From positions 248,001 to 312,000 of the forward strand of contig NZ_JACIJG010000003.1 of NCBI RefSeq assembly GCF_014199265.1: a stretch of 64,000 nt of DNA, given 5' to 3'. Source of the stretch: Brucella daejeonensis. Its GTDB lineage: Bacteria; Pseudomonadota; Alphaproteobacteria; Rhizobiales; Rhizobiaceae. Both the position numbers and the translations under genes were made by a program. Numbering within the stretch: the stretch's first letter is position 1; each line of letters starts with the position of its first letter. Below the pieces are notes generated by a model, which saw only the letters and a program-made list of their open reading frames with translations, did no database searches and was not told where the DNA came from. Of the stretch, positions 56,761-64,000 are shown piece by piece.

Positions 56761-57960
56761 ATGAAAACCGCAGACCCCGAATTGATGCGCGCGATCAACA
56801 GGCTCAGCGTGCTCGACAACATTCGCCGGCACGGACCAATATCCCGGATCGAGATCAGCGAACGAACCCAGCTTTCCACGACTACCGTTTCGGCCATCAC
56901 GGCGTCACTGCTGGATGACGGGTTGATCCTGACCCGCCATATTGGCGATATCCGCACCGAAGGCGCGCGCGGCAGGCCGCGTGTGATGCTGCAACTGAAC
57001 CCTGACGCCGCGCGCGTCGTGGGCGCAAAGATCGCCGCGAACCGCATGGTATTCGTCGTCACCGATTTTTGCGGCAATGTGCTCTCAGTGCTTTCCCTGC
57101 CGATCCGTGTCGACCGCCAGCCGATCGGCGTCATTGCCGATCTGGTGGAGGACGGGGTGCGCCGCTGCGTCGTCGATGCCGGACTGTCGCTGGAAGACGT
57201 GGACATGGTCTGCCTCGGCCTGCCCGGTGTCATCGAACATCGCATCGGCAGGATTCGGAGCAGCCCGATTCTTCAGGAGGTCAACGTCAATTTCGCTACG
57301 GAAATGACGGCGCGGCTGAATTCACCGACTATAATCGAAAGCGATGCCCACGCCATCACGCTTGCCCATCACTGGTTCGGCCATGCACGCGATCTGGAAG
57401 ACATGGTTCTGATCTCACTGGAACAGACGCTCGGCCTCGGCGTACTGCACCAAAATCAGCTCTTCCGCGGCGCGGGAGGGCTCAGTCACAATCTCGGCGA
57501 TCTCGTCATCAGCCTCGCCAATGAGGGTACGGTACGACTGGCAAGCCAGGCTGGCGAAAACGCCATCCTGGGTGCGCGTCCGGCGGATGGGCGCTTTGCC
57601 GAAGCGGTCCAGCTTGGTCGCGGCATGCAGCATGCCCATGCTTTGATTGCGGCGGGGGACAACGATTTGATAGCAGCAGCCCTGCGCGCCGGCGCTGCGC
57701 TCGGCTTGGCGCTTGCCAATATAGTCACGCTGTTTGCGCCGCCGCGGGTCATCATCACCGGCTCCAGCCTCGAACTTGGCGAACCTTTCATTGCCAGCAT
57801 TCGTGACAGTTATAACGTTGCCGTGCCGCCTTCGCTGGCCGGCGTCCCGGAACTGGTTTTTGACATTGCGAGCGATGAACTATGGGCACAAGGAGCGGCG
57901 GCCGTCGCGCTTTACGAGCTTTACGAATCGCCATGGAACACCACAGGGCCGGCGCTCTAG
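56761..57960 (+). CDS. ROK-family transcriptional regulator
   Basis: 399-residue NagC/XylR-type regulator: helix-turn-helix at residues 15-60 (ISRIEISERTQLSTTTVSAI) and a ROK sugar-kinase-like domain (VCLGLPGVIE, ESDAHAITLAHH). The zinc motif GH-(x)n-CxCGxxGC of most ROK proteins is absent: the matching segment GGLSHNLGDLVISLANEGTV has no cysteine. It probably controls both divergent units. Its stop codon TAG is the first part of a CTAGTG hairpin. Confidence 0.88.
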   Translation: MKTADPELMRAINRLSVLDNIRRHGPISRIEISERTQLSTTTVSAITASLLDDGLILTRHIGDIRTEGARGRPRVMLQLNPDAARVVGAKIAANRMVFVVTDFCGNVLSVLSLPIRVDRQPIGVIADLVEDGVRRCVVDAGLSLEDVDMVCLGLPGVIEHRIGRIRSSPILQEVNVNFATEMTARLNSPTIIESDAHAITLAHHWFGHARDLEDMVLISLEQTLGLGVLHQNQLFRGAGGLSHNLGDLVISLANEGTVRLASQAGENAILGARPADGRFAEAVQLGRGMQHAHALIAAGDNDLIAAALRAGAALGLALANIVTLFAPPRVIITGSSLELGEPFIASIRDSYNVAVPPSLAGVPELVFDIASDELWAQGAAAVALYELYESPWNTTGPAL

Positions 57961-58034
57961 TGGATTGAATTTGACGTTTGGATCCCGACTGAATGAGATG
58001 CTGTTTCAAACGTCAAATTCGAAAAATCCACTAG
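57957..58034. repeat. CTAGTG hairpin C
   Basis: Outer arms CTAGTGGA/TCCACTAG and inner 13-bp arms AATTTGACGTTTG/CAAACGTCAAATT, with TTG and CGAAAAA bulges. Its CTAG overlaps the ROK stop codon. Element A at 42723 shares its arm and loop sequence. Confidence 0.88.
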
Positions 58035-58047
58035 ATACATAAACTTA

Positions 58048-58123
58048 CTAGTGGTCTTTTCGATTCCGACATTTGCTCGACGCCTGTATCAGAGGGATGC
58101 AAATGTCGGAATCAGACCACTAG
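58048..58123. repeat. CTAGTG hairpin D
   Basis: Outer arms CTAGTGGTC/GACCACTAG and inner 14-bp arms ATTCCGACATTTGC/GCAAATGTCGGAAT, with TTTTCG and CA bulges. It lies 13 bases after hairpin C, mirroring the B1/B2 pair, and its inner arm is unrelated to that of C. Confidence 0.88.
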
Positions 58124-58174
58124 CCGCACGGGCGAAGACGGGCTTCGACATTTCTGATTTACGGGAGGAAACAC

Positions 58175-59275
58175 ATGAACAGGGTCGGTATAGGCATCAT
58201 CGGTTGCGGCAATATTTCCAGCGCCTATCTCAAGGCCATGGCATCGTTTCCCATTCTCGATATTCGCGGATTGGCGGATATGAACGAGGAGGCGGCGAAG
58301 GCACGGGCGGATGAATTCGGCCTTGAGGCGAAAACCGTCGACGCGCTTCTCTCCGATCCGTCAGTGGAAATCATCGTTAATCTGACGATTCCCAAGGCGC
58401 ATGTGGAAGTCGGCCTGCGCGCGCTTGAGGCGGGAAAGCACACTTATTCCGAAAAGCCGCTCGGCATAAATTTCGCCGAGGGCAAGCGACTTTCGGATGC
58501 GGCAGAGGCAAAGGGCCTGCGCATCGGGTCAGCCCCCGACACCTTCCTGGGCGGCGGACACCAGACCGCGCGGCGACTGATTGATGAAGGCGTCCTCGGC
58601 CAGCCAGTCGGCGGCACGGCGACCTTCATGTGTCCGGGCCATGAGCGATGGCATCCCAACCCCGCCTTTTATTACGAGGTCGGCGGCGGACCGATGCTCG
58701 ACATGGGCCCCTATTACATTACCAACCTCGTCAATATGCTCGGGCCTGTAGCAAAGGTCGCTGGTTTTGCAATCACGCCGCGTCAGGAGCGCCTGATTAC
58801 CAGCGAGCCGAAAAATGGCGAGAAAATACCGGTATATGTCGCAACCCATGTCTTCGGGGTTCTGGCGTTTCGAAACGGCGGCGTAGTGCAGGTTGGCATG
58901 AGTTTCGATGTGGCGGGGCACAAACATGTCCCGCTCGAAATTTACGGCACGGAAGGCACGTTGATCGTTCCCGATCCCAACCATTTCGGCGGGGAAGTCG
59001 AGCTTCTGAAAAAGGGCGGTCAGTTTGAACCGCAGCCTTTCTCTTCCCCCTATGCGGATGGCAATTACCGATCCATCGGCGTTGCAGACATGGCCCACGC
59101 CATTCGCGAAAACCGTCCGCATCGGGCCAATGGTAATCTCGCGTTGCATGTATTGGAGGTAATGGAGGCGTTCCAAAGGTCCTCTGATACCGGCACCACC
59201 ATTTCCATCACGACCGAGGTCGAGCGTCCGGCTCCCCTCGCAACATCGCTGGTCGACAACCAGTTGGGCAAATAG
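58175..59275 (+). CDS. Gfo/Idh/MocA-family oxidoreductase (ThuB-like)
   Basis: 366-residue NAD(P)-dependent dehydrogenase: Rossmann motif IGIIGCGNISSAY at the N terminus, EKPLGINFAEGKRLSDAA (the EKP lysine) near residue 95, and a C-terminal beta-sheet domain with GGGPMLDMGPYYIT. With the ThuA-like gene 17 bases downstream and the CUT1 importer it resembles the rhizobial thu system, in which a sugar is oxidised at C3 to a keto-glycoside. GGGAGG precedes the ATG. Confidence 0.9.
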   Translation: MNRVGIGIIGCGNISSAYLKAMASFPILDIRGLADMNEEAAKARADEFGLEAKTVDALLSDPSVEIIVNLTIPKAHVEVGLRALEAGKHTYSEKPLGINFAEGKRLSDAAEAKGLRIGSAPDTFLGGGHQTARRLIDEGVLGQPVGGTATFMCPGHERWHPNPAFYYEVGGGPMLDMGPYYITNLVNMLGPVAKVAGFAITPRQERLITSEPKNGEKIPVYVATHVFGVLAFRNGGVVQVGMSFDVAGHKHVPLEIYGTEGTLIVPDPNHFGGEVELLKKGGQFEPQPFSSPYADGNYRSIGVADMAHAIRENRPHRANGNLALHVLEVMEAFQRSSDTGTTISITTEVERPAPLATSLVDNQLGK

Positions 59276-59292
59276 TCCTGAGGAGGAAATAA

Positions 59293-59934
59293 ATGCGTGA
59301 AGCACTCATCGTCTGGGGCGGCTGGAGCGGCCACGAACCGCAGGAATGCGCTACCATTATAAAGGACATGCTGGAAGAAGACGGTTTCAAGGTCTATGTC
59401 GAGCATAGCACCGAAGCCTTTGCCGACCCTTCGGTCCACGACCTCAGCCTTGTGGTTCCCATCGTTACCATGTCGAAGATCGAGAAAGAAGAGATCAAAA
59501 ACCTCACCGCTGCCGTAGAAAATGGCGTGGGCATTGCTGGTTTTCACGGCGGTGCGGGCGACAGTTTCCGCGAATGTGTCGAGTATCAGTTTATGATCGG
59601 CGGGCAATGGGTCGCTCATCCCGGCAATGTCATTGATTACACCGTCAACATCACCCGCCCAGACGATCCGCTGATGGAAGGCATTTCTGATTTTCCTTAC
59701 ACGTCGGAGCAATATTACATGCATGTGGACCCCTCCAACGAGGTGCTCGCGACGACGCGCTTTACAGGCGATCACGCCTGGTGGATCGATGGTGTCGTCA
59801 TGCCGGTCGTCTGGAAGCGTAAATACGGCAAAGGCCGGGTATTCTATTCGGCACTCGGCCATCAGGCCAGGGAGTTCGCGGTGCCGGAAATGAAGACGAT
59901 ATTCCAGCGCGGCGCCAACTGGGCGGCACGGTGA
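59293..59934 (+). CDS. thuA: ThuA-domain protein
   Basis: 213-residue protein of the ThuA family, which has a class I glutamine-amidotransferase-like fold: ALIVWGGWSGHEPQECA, GIAGFHGGAGDSFRE, the VAHPGNVIDYTV strand, and the C-terminal KRKYGKGRVFYSALGHQ motif. ThuA proteins act with Gfo/Idh/MocA dehydrogenases in disaccharide catabolism. Shine-Dalgarno GAGGAGG precedes the start. Followed by an IS6 remnant. Confidence 0.9.
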   Translation: MREALIVWGGWSGHEPQECATIIKDMLEEDGFKVYVEHSTEAFADPSVHDLSLVVPIVTMSKIEKEEIKNLTAAVENGVGIAGFHGGAGDSFRECVEYQFMIGGQWVAHPGNVIDYTVNITRPDDPLMEGISDFPYTSEQYYMHVDPSNEVLATTRFTGDHAWWIDGVVMPVVWKRKYGKGRVFYSALGHQAREFAVPEMKTIFQRGANWAAR

Positions 59935-59946
59935 TGTAACGAGATT

Positions 59947-60370
59947 TTGACGTGCACAGTCGACGAAACCTATCTCAAGGTTCGAGGCAATTGGACGTAT
60001 TTGTACAGGGCGGTCGAACGCGATGGCCGAACACTTGATTTGATGCCGTCCGAACGCCGGAATCCAGCCGCCGCGTACTGGTCTTTCAATAAGGCCACGC
60101 AGCCAACAGCGCTCCGCAGGAGGTCGTCATCGACAAGAGCGGAGCCAATCTGGCTGGCTTACAGGCATGAGCACAATCCTGAAATTCACCGGAACGGGCA
60201 GGATCATCGCTTTATCAAAACGGACTACAAAACCAATGATGGGCTTCAAGGCGTTTCATGCGGTGTCGGCCACCCTTGCCGGCATTGAGGTGACCCATAT
60301 GATCCGAAAAAACCCATTTGCCAATGATAACGGCTCGTTATTCCATGTCCTTGCCAGGCTGGCGACATAA
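59947..60370 (+). pseudogene. IS6-family transposase, frameshifted C-terminal part
   Basis: One frame reads VDETYLKVRGNWTYLYRAVE, the first catalytic aspartate region of IS6/IS26 transposases. A second frame gives VVIDKSGANLAG, and a third (from 60176) ILKFTGTGRIIALSKRTTKP, GFKAFHAVSATLAGIEVTHM and IRK. The pieces are in order but in different frames and the N-terminal third is missing, so it is inactive. Confidence 0.8.
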
Positions 60371-60382
60371 GGGCGTCCACAG

Positions 60383-60531
60383 TTAAGTGTCTGAATCAAA
60401 AAACGACAGGCCGTGGCGAAAATGATGACTTTCGAGTATCGGAGCGGAGTGTACTTTTGGGTACATGAGCACCGGAACGCAGGAAATTGCCATTTGCAGG
60501 CCGGCATGGCGACTTTTGGAACAGACACTAA
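60383..60531. repeat. Complete 149-bp palindromic repeat (Bru-RS-like)
   Basis: Runs from TTAAGTGTCTG to CAGACACTAA, with arms meeting at GTACttttggGTAC. Each arm carries a CGGAGCGGAG or CCGGAACGCAGG block and a GGCGA block. It is homologous along its length to 6841-6992, and its halves match the partial copies at 19082, 34601 and 43619. Confidence 0.78.
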
Positions 60532-60555
60532 GCGGACCAAAGCCGCCAGCCACAC

Positions 60556-60696
60556 CGCGATCTGGGACACTATCACAAACTCAAATACTTCCAGGCTGAA
60601 GCAACCCGATACGACAAGCGCGACGACAATTTCCTCGCTTCCATCCACCTCGCGTCAATTCGCATCCGGTTGCGTTCTTATGAAACGGTCACCTAG
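60556..60696 (+). pseudogene. IS5-type transposase C-terminal remnant
   Basis: Reading frame ending at 60696 gives KYFQAEATRYDKRDDNFLAS then IHLASIRIRLRSYETVT and stop. TRYDK-x-x-x-NFLA-x-IxLASIRI-x-LR is the recurrent C-terminal signature of IS5-family transposases. No upstream part is left. Its stop overlaps the stop of the convergent DJ-1 gene. Confidence 0.7.
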
Positions 60697-61280
60697 CTGT
60701 GTGTAATCTTCGTTCCAAGTATATTGAGACATTCACGCATGAACGCTGCAAGACCAGTCCAACCCTTGGCTGATACCATATTGCCATCGACATATGCCTC
60801 TGTTGGTTTGACATCGATGAATGTTCCCCCAACGGCCACCACCTCCGGCTCGCAAGCGCCAAGGCCGGCAACCTTCCGACCCTTCAGCACACCGGGCACC
60901 GCCATTAGAATTTGAACCCCATGGCAGATCGTGAAGATTGGCTTGCCGGCTTCATGGAAATGGCGGACCATATCCTGGATGCGCTTGTCCGTGCGGATGT
61001 ATTCCGGCCCGCGTCCGCCAGCCGCATAAACGGCGTCGTAGTCCTCGACGCGGACTTCGGAAAACGTCTTATTGATGTCGGCATAGTGGCCGGGTTTTTC
61101 CGTATAGGTTTGATCCCCTTCAAAATCGTGCAACGACGTCTTGATACGGTCTCCAGCCTTCTTGTCCGGGCAGATGACGTGGACCGTATGGCCCACCGCT
61201 TCCATCCCCTGCTGAAACACGAAAATCTCGTACTCCTCCGTGAATTCGCCGGTCAGCATGAGAATCTTCTTACCACTCAT
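60693..61280 (-). CDS. DJ-1/PfpI-family protein
   Basis: 195-residue protein of the DJ-1/PfpI superfamily: KKILMLTGEFTEEYE at the N terminus and the nucleophile elbow FTICHGVQIL with C119 and H120; AAGGRGPEYIRTD precedes it. Members include glyoxalases, proteases and amidases, so the reaction is open. AGGAG precedes the ATG. It is last in an operon with an Rbs-like importer, suggesting it detoxifies or processes a carbonyl product of the imported sugar. Confidence 0.85.
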   Translation of the reverse strand: MSGKKILMLTGEFTEEYEIFVFQQGMEAVGHTVHVICPDKKAGDRIKTSLHDFEGDQTYTEKPGHYADINKTFSEVRVEDYDAVYAAGGRGPEYIRTDKRIQDMVRHFHEAGKPIFTICHGVQILMAVPGVLKGRKVAGLGACEPEVVAVGGTFIDVKPTEAYVDGNMVSAKGWTGLAAFMRECLNILGTKITHS

Positions 61281-61332
61281 GTCATATCTCCTGTTGTCAA
61301 TGCGCCCTGGACCAACCGGGCACCGTTGCGAA

Positions 61333-62301
61333 TTAGAATGGGGAGGCAGGGAAGTAGAATTGGTCGGCATTGTCAGGCGTGATCAGCGGCGCGCCAAGCA
61401 GGAACGAGCCGCGTACGGGAGCCTGCCCGTTGAACTGCGCGGCCGTCATGTAAATTGCCGACTTGATCATCGACGGAGGATAGGGCGTCGAGATCGGTGT
61501 GCGTTCATTCTTCTCCTTCACCATCTCGATAACCTGCTTCATACCATTGCCGCCCAGCGCATATTTGATGTCTTTGCGTCCCGCATTGTCGACTGCTTCC
61601 AGAACACCGAGCAGCATGTCGTCATCGTTGGCCCAGACAGCATCAATCTTCGGGTACTTCGCAAGGTAGTCTTGCATAAGCTTGAAGGCTTCATCCTGGT
61701 TCCAATTGGCATACTGGATGTCGAGGATCTTAATGTTGGACTCGGCGATGACATCCGAGAAGCCCTTGATGCGTTCATCATCGATGACGGTGGGAATACC
61801 CCGGAGAACGACGATCTCACCCTCACCGCCAAGCTTGTCCACGAGCCAATGCGCGGTGTTGGCTCCCACCGCAATATTGTCGCCGGCGACATAGAGATCC
61901 TGGACATCCGGGTCCGTAAGACCACGGTCAACGACGGAAATGAACGTGCCCTTCTCCTTGATCTGCTCTACCGGCGCCGTCAGTTCTTCAGACGTGAAAG
62001 GCAGAATAACCAGTGCGTCGAGTTTCCGGCTCGCCGAGAGGTCCTCCAGCGCGGAAACCTGCGCGGTTGCTGAGGATGCGGTGGACAGAACCACATCAAT
62101 GTTGGGGAATGCGGCCTCGATTTCCTTTTCGGCCTGTTCGGCATGGTAGACGACCCCTCCCGTCCATCCATGTGTCGCAGCAGGGATCGAGACGGCGATC
62201 GTCACCTTCTTGTCCTCGGCCTGTGCGCTGCAAAATGGCAGGGCCAGTCCCAATGCGGTGATCGTCCATAACAAGCCGACTTTCTGTATAGCGGACTTCA
62301 T
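61333..62301 (-). CDS. Sugar ABC transporter substrate-binding protein
   Basis: 322-residue CUT2-type binding protein with a signal peptide (LLWTITALGLALPFCSAQAE, cut near residue 28). TIAVSIPAATHGWTGGVVYHAEQAE is the usual N-terminal strand-helix; the ligand loop ALVILPFTSEELT and the C-terminal VLEAVDNAGRKDIKY fit ribose/rhamnose-like binders. GGAGGAG precedes the ATG. The sugar is unknown. Confidence 0.9.
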   Translation of the reverse strand: MKSAIQKVGLLWTITALGLALPFCSAQAEDKKVTIAVSIPAATHGWTGGVVYHAEQAEKEIEAAFPNIDVVLSTASSATAQVSALEDLSASRKLDALVILPFTSEELTAPVEQIKEKGTFISVVDRGLTDPDVQDLYVAGDNIAVGANTAHWLVDKLGGEGEIVVLRGIPTVIDDERIKGFSDVIAESNIKILDIQYANWNQDEAFKLMQDYLAKYPKIDAVWANDDDMLLGVLEAVDNAGRKDIKYALGGNGMKQVIEMVKEKNERTPISTPYPPSMIKSAIYMTAAQFNGQAPVRGSFLLGAPLITPDNADQFYFPASPF

Positions 62302-62330
62302 GTTCTCCTCCTTTGAAGTCTGTGCTGTTT

Positions 62331-63323
62331 TCAGCGATGGGCGGTAAAGCGGTGCGCGAGCATTGCAATGATGATGATGGCACCTTGAACGGCGGCAACG
62401 AGGTATTCCGAGACCATGTCCGACAGAACCATGACGTTGGCGATCACTTCAAGAATGAGCGCCCCGGCCACGGTGCCGCCGATGCGCCCTCGCCCACCGC
62501 GCAAAAGGGTGCCGCCAATCACGACAGCGGTAATAACCTGCAGCTCCCAGAGCTGGCCGGTCGTGGGCGTCGCTGCACCAAGGCGCGGCACGTAGCAAAT
62601 GGCTGCGACAGCAACGCAGATACCCTGAATGACGTAAGCGCCAGTGCGTACACCAGCGACATTCACGCCGGAAAAGCGGGCGACTTCTACGCTCGACCCG
62701 ACCGATGTCAGGCGTCGACCGAATTTCGTCTTGTAGAGCAGGAATGCCCCGACGAGCACGACGGCAACGGTAATCAGAACCGGATAGGGAATACCGAACA
62801 AGCTACCGAAATAGACCGGGCGATAGGCTTCACGCAGGCTCCGGTCAATTGGCAGGGATCCACCATCCGTCATGAAAGTAATAAAGGCACGGAAGATACC
62901 CATGGTGCCGAGCGTGACGATGAACGGTTCTATTTTCCCGATCGTCACAATGAGTCCGTTAAACAGGCCGCACAGCGCACCGACGACAAGGGCGATGCCT
63001 GCCCCCATGGGAATGGCCCACATACCGAACGCTGGAGCGAGATAGTTCATCGCCATGATCATGATGCCGGTGACAAAGGCCATCATGGAACCGACCGAAA
63101 GGTCGAGGCCACCGGACGCGATAACAAAAGTGGCACCGACCGCGATAATCGCGATGAAGGCGCTCCGCGTGATCACGTTAATCAGGTTGGCCGACGAAAC
63201 GAAATTGGAATTCACCAGAGCTCCCAGCAGCACGATCACCGCAAGAGCGATGAAAGGCGCAAGGTCTGCCCAGCGGATACGGCTTCCTTCGTCAACGGGT
63301 ATGATTGTTGCGGTCGCTGTCAT
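62331..63323 (-). CDS. Sugar ABC transporter permease (RbsC-like)
   Basis: 330-residue CUT2 permease with about nine helices: VIASGGLDLSVGSMMAFVTGI, VTLGTMGIFRA and SSVEVARFSGVNV are diagnostic. GGGAGGACGAAC lies before the ATG at 63323, which is 32 bases inside the end of the ATPase gene, so the two overlap and are coupled. Confidence 0.93.
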   Translation of the reverse strand: MTATATIIPVDEGSRIRWADLAPFIALAVIVLLGALVNSNFVSSANLINVITRSAFIAIIAVGATFVIASGGLDLSVGSMMAFVTGIMIMAMNYLAPAFGMWAIPMGAGIALVVGALCGLFNGLIVTIGKIEPFIVTLGTMGIFRAFITFMTDGGSLPIDRSLREAYRPVYFGSLFGIPYPVLITVAVVLVGAFLLYKTKFGRRLTSVGSSVEVARFSGVNVAGVRTGAYVIQGICVAVAAICYVPRLGAATPTTGQLWELQVITAVVIGGTLLRGGRGRIGGTVAGALILEVIANVMVLSDMVSEYLVAAVQGAIIIIAMLAHRFTAHR

Positions 63324-64000
63324 GTTCGTCCTCCCCGACGTTTTCGCGTCCGCCTACCGTGGCAGCGTAGACGATATTTTCCTCATTGATTTCTACGCCG
63401 CGAAGTTCGGCGACAATCTTGCCGGCTCGCATCACGAGGACGCGATCGGCGAGCCCCACCAGTTCCGGCATCTCCGACGAAATGACGATGCACGCCTTGC
63501 CGGCACGCACCATCATGTCGATGAAATCGTAGATCTGGCTCTTGTTGCCAATGTCGATGCCGCGCGTCGGCTCATCGATGATGATCACCAACGGATCCGC
63601 CAGCATGACCTTGGCAAGCAGAAGTTTCTGCTGGTTTCCGCCAGAAAGCTTGCCAGCCTCGAGACGCAGCGAGCGCACGCGGATGTCATAATCCGTCACT
63701 GCTTTTTCAAGCCAGTCAAACTCTGCCCGTTTGTCGAGCACAAAACCCGGATTGACGGCATCGAGCGCCTGGAGCGTGAGATTGGGGCCGAGCTTCTCCT
63801 CCAGCATCAGACCCTTGCTCTTTCGGTCCTCGGTTAAATAGACGAGTCCGGCATCCATCAGTGTGCGGACCGACCGGCTGGCGATTTCCTTGCCGTTGAG
63901 CAGCACACTTGCTGCCTCGGAGGGGCGAAGGCCCATCAACCCCTCGACCAACTCGGTGCGTCCGGCACCGATCATGCCGCCGATACCGAGAACTTCGCCT
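63292..64000 (-). CDS. Sugar ABC transporter ATP-binding protein, C-terminal half (runs off the window)
   Basis: About 235 residues of the second half of an RbsA-type duplicated ATPase: GGMIGAGRTELVEGLMGLRP (degenerate P-loop), signature LSGGNQQKLLLAKVM, Walker B VIIIDEPTRGIDIGNKSQ and SEMPELVGLADRVLVM. The first ATPase domain lies beyond position 64000. First visible gene of the importer-DJ-1 operon. Confidence 0.92.
   Translation of the reverse strand, partial: GEVLGIGGMIGAGRTELVEGLMGLRPSEAASVLLNGKEIASRSVRTLMDAGLVYLTEDRKSKGLMLEEKLGPNLTLQALDAVNPGFVLDKRAEFDWLEKAVTDYDIRVRSLRLEAGKLSGGNQQKLLLAKVMLADPLVIIIDEPTRGIDIGNKSQIYDFIDMMVRAGKACIVISSEMPELVGLADRVLVMRAGKIVAELRGVEINEENIVYAATVGGRENVGEDEHDSDRNNHTR

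Overview
The window is high-GC DNA from an alphaproteobacterium, most likely a free-living or opportunistic member of the Brucellaceae (Ochrobactrum/Brucella group). That is an inference. It rests on the many ABC and TRAP importers, the FixJ-type regulator, the kdp genes with a PtsN paralogue, and copies of a palindromic repeat that I recognise from memory as resembling the Brucella Bru-RS family. No rRNA, tRNA, CRISPR array or phage was seen.

Layout. 1-4591: end of a nucleoside ABC importer operon (two permeases, an ADP-ribosylglycohydrolase-fold protein, a nucleoside hydrolase) converging on a ribokinase. 4816-8323: Tat-exported PhoX-type phosphatase and an MFS carrier. 8349-17088 (minus): a rearranged K+ operon, kdpF-orf62-kdpB-orf26-kdpA-kdpC-kdpD-kdpE-ptsN. 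17341-23090: small hypothetical genes, a dapA-like gene, CBS, DUF5996, DUF2171 and NTF2-like genes, and mobile-element debris. 23087-28935: a DctS/DctR-like two-component pair divergent from dctPQM. 28936-35435: an IS graveyard, a broken lactonase, an aldo/keto reductase, an Rbs-like ABC importer and an XRE-cupin regulator.

36035-40065: amino-acid ABC importer, Asp/Glu racemase and the C-terminal stump of a FAD oxidoreductase. 40176-43565: PdxA2-like dehydrogenase plus DUF1537 kinase (D-threonate-type catabolism) with a divergent DeoR regulator. 43919-45136: two tandem cytochrome P460 genes. 45297-52059: an arabinofuranoside operon (ArsR-like regulator, GH51 enzyme, ABC importer). 52322-59934: a ThuA-type glycoside cluster with ABC importer, ROK regulator, Gfo/Idh/MocA dehydrogenase and ThuA. 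59947-60696: IS6 and IS5 remnants around a complete palindromic repeat. 60693-64000: DJ-1/PfpI protein and another Rbs-like ABC importer that runs off the end.

Most cassettes follow one plan: importer, one to three catabolic enzymes and a divergent regulator. Repeats and IS scars lie at the seams between cassettes. Several cassettes are eroded there (lactonase, FAD oxidase, aldo/keto reductase). The most unusual items are the reordered kdp operon with two extra microproteins and a coupled ptsN, and a family of paired hairpins that share CTAGTG termini but have unrelated, self-complementary arms.
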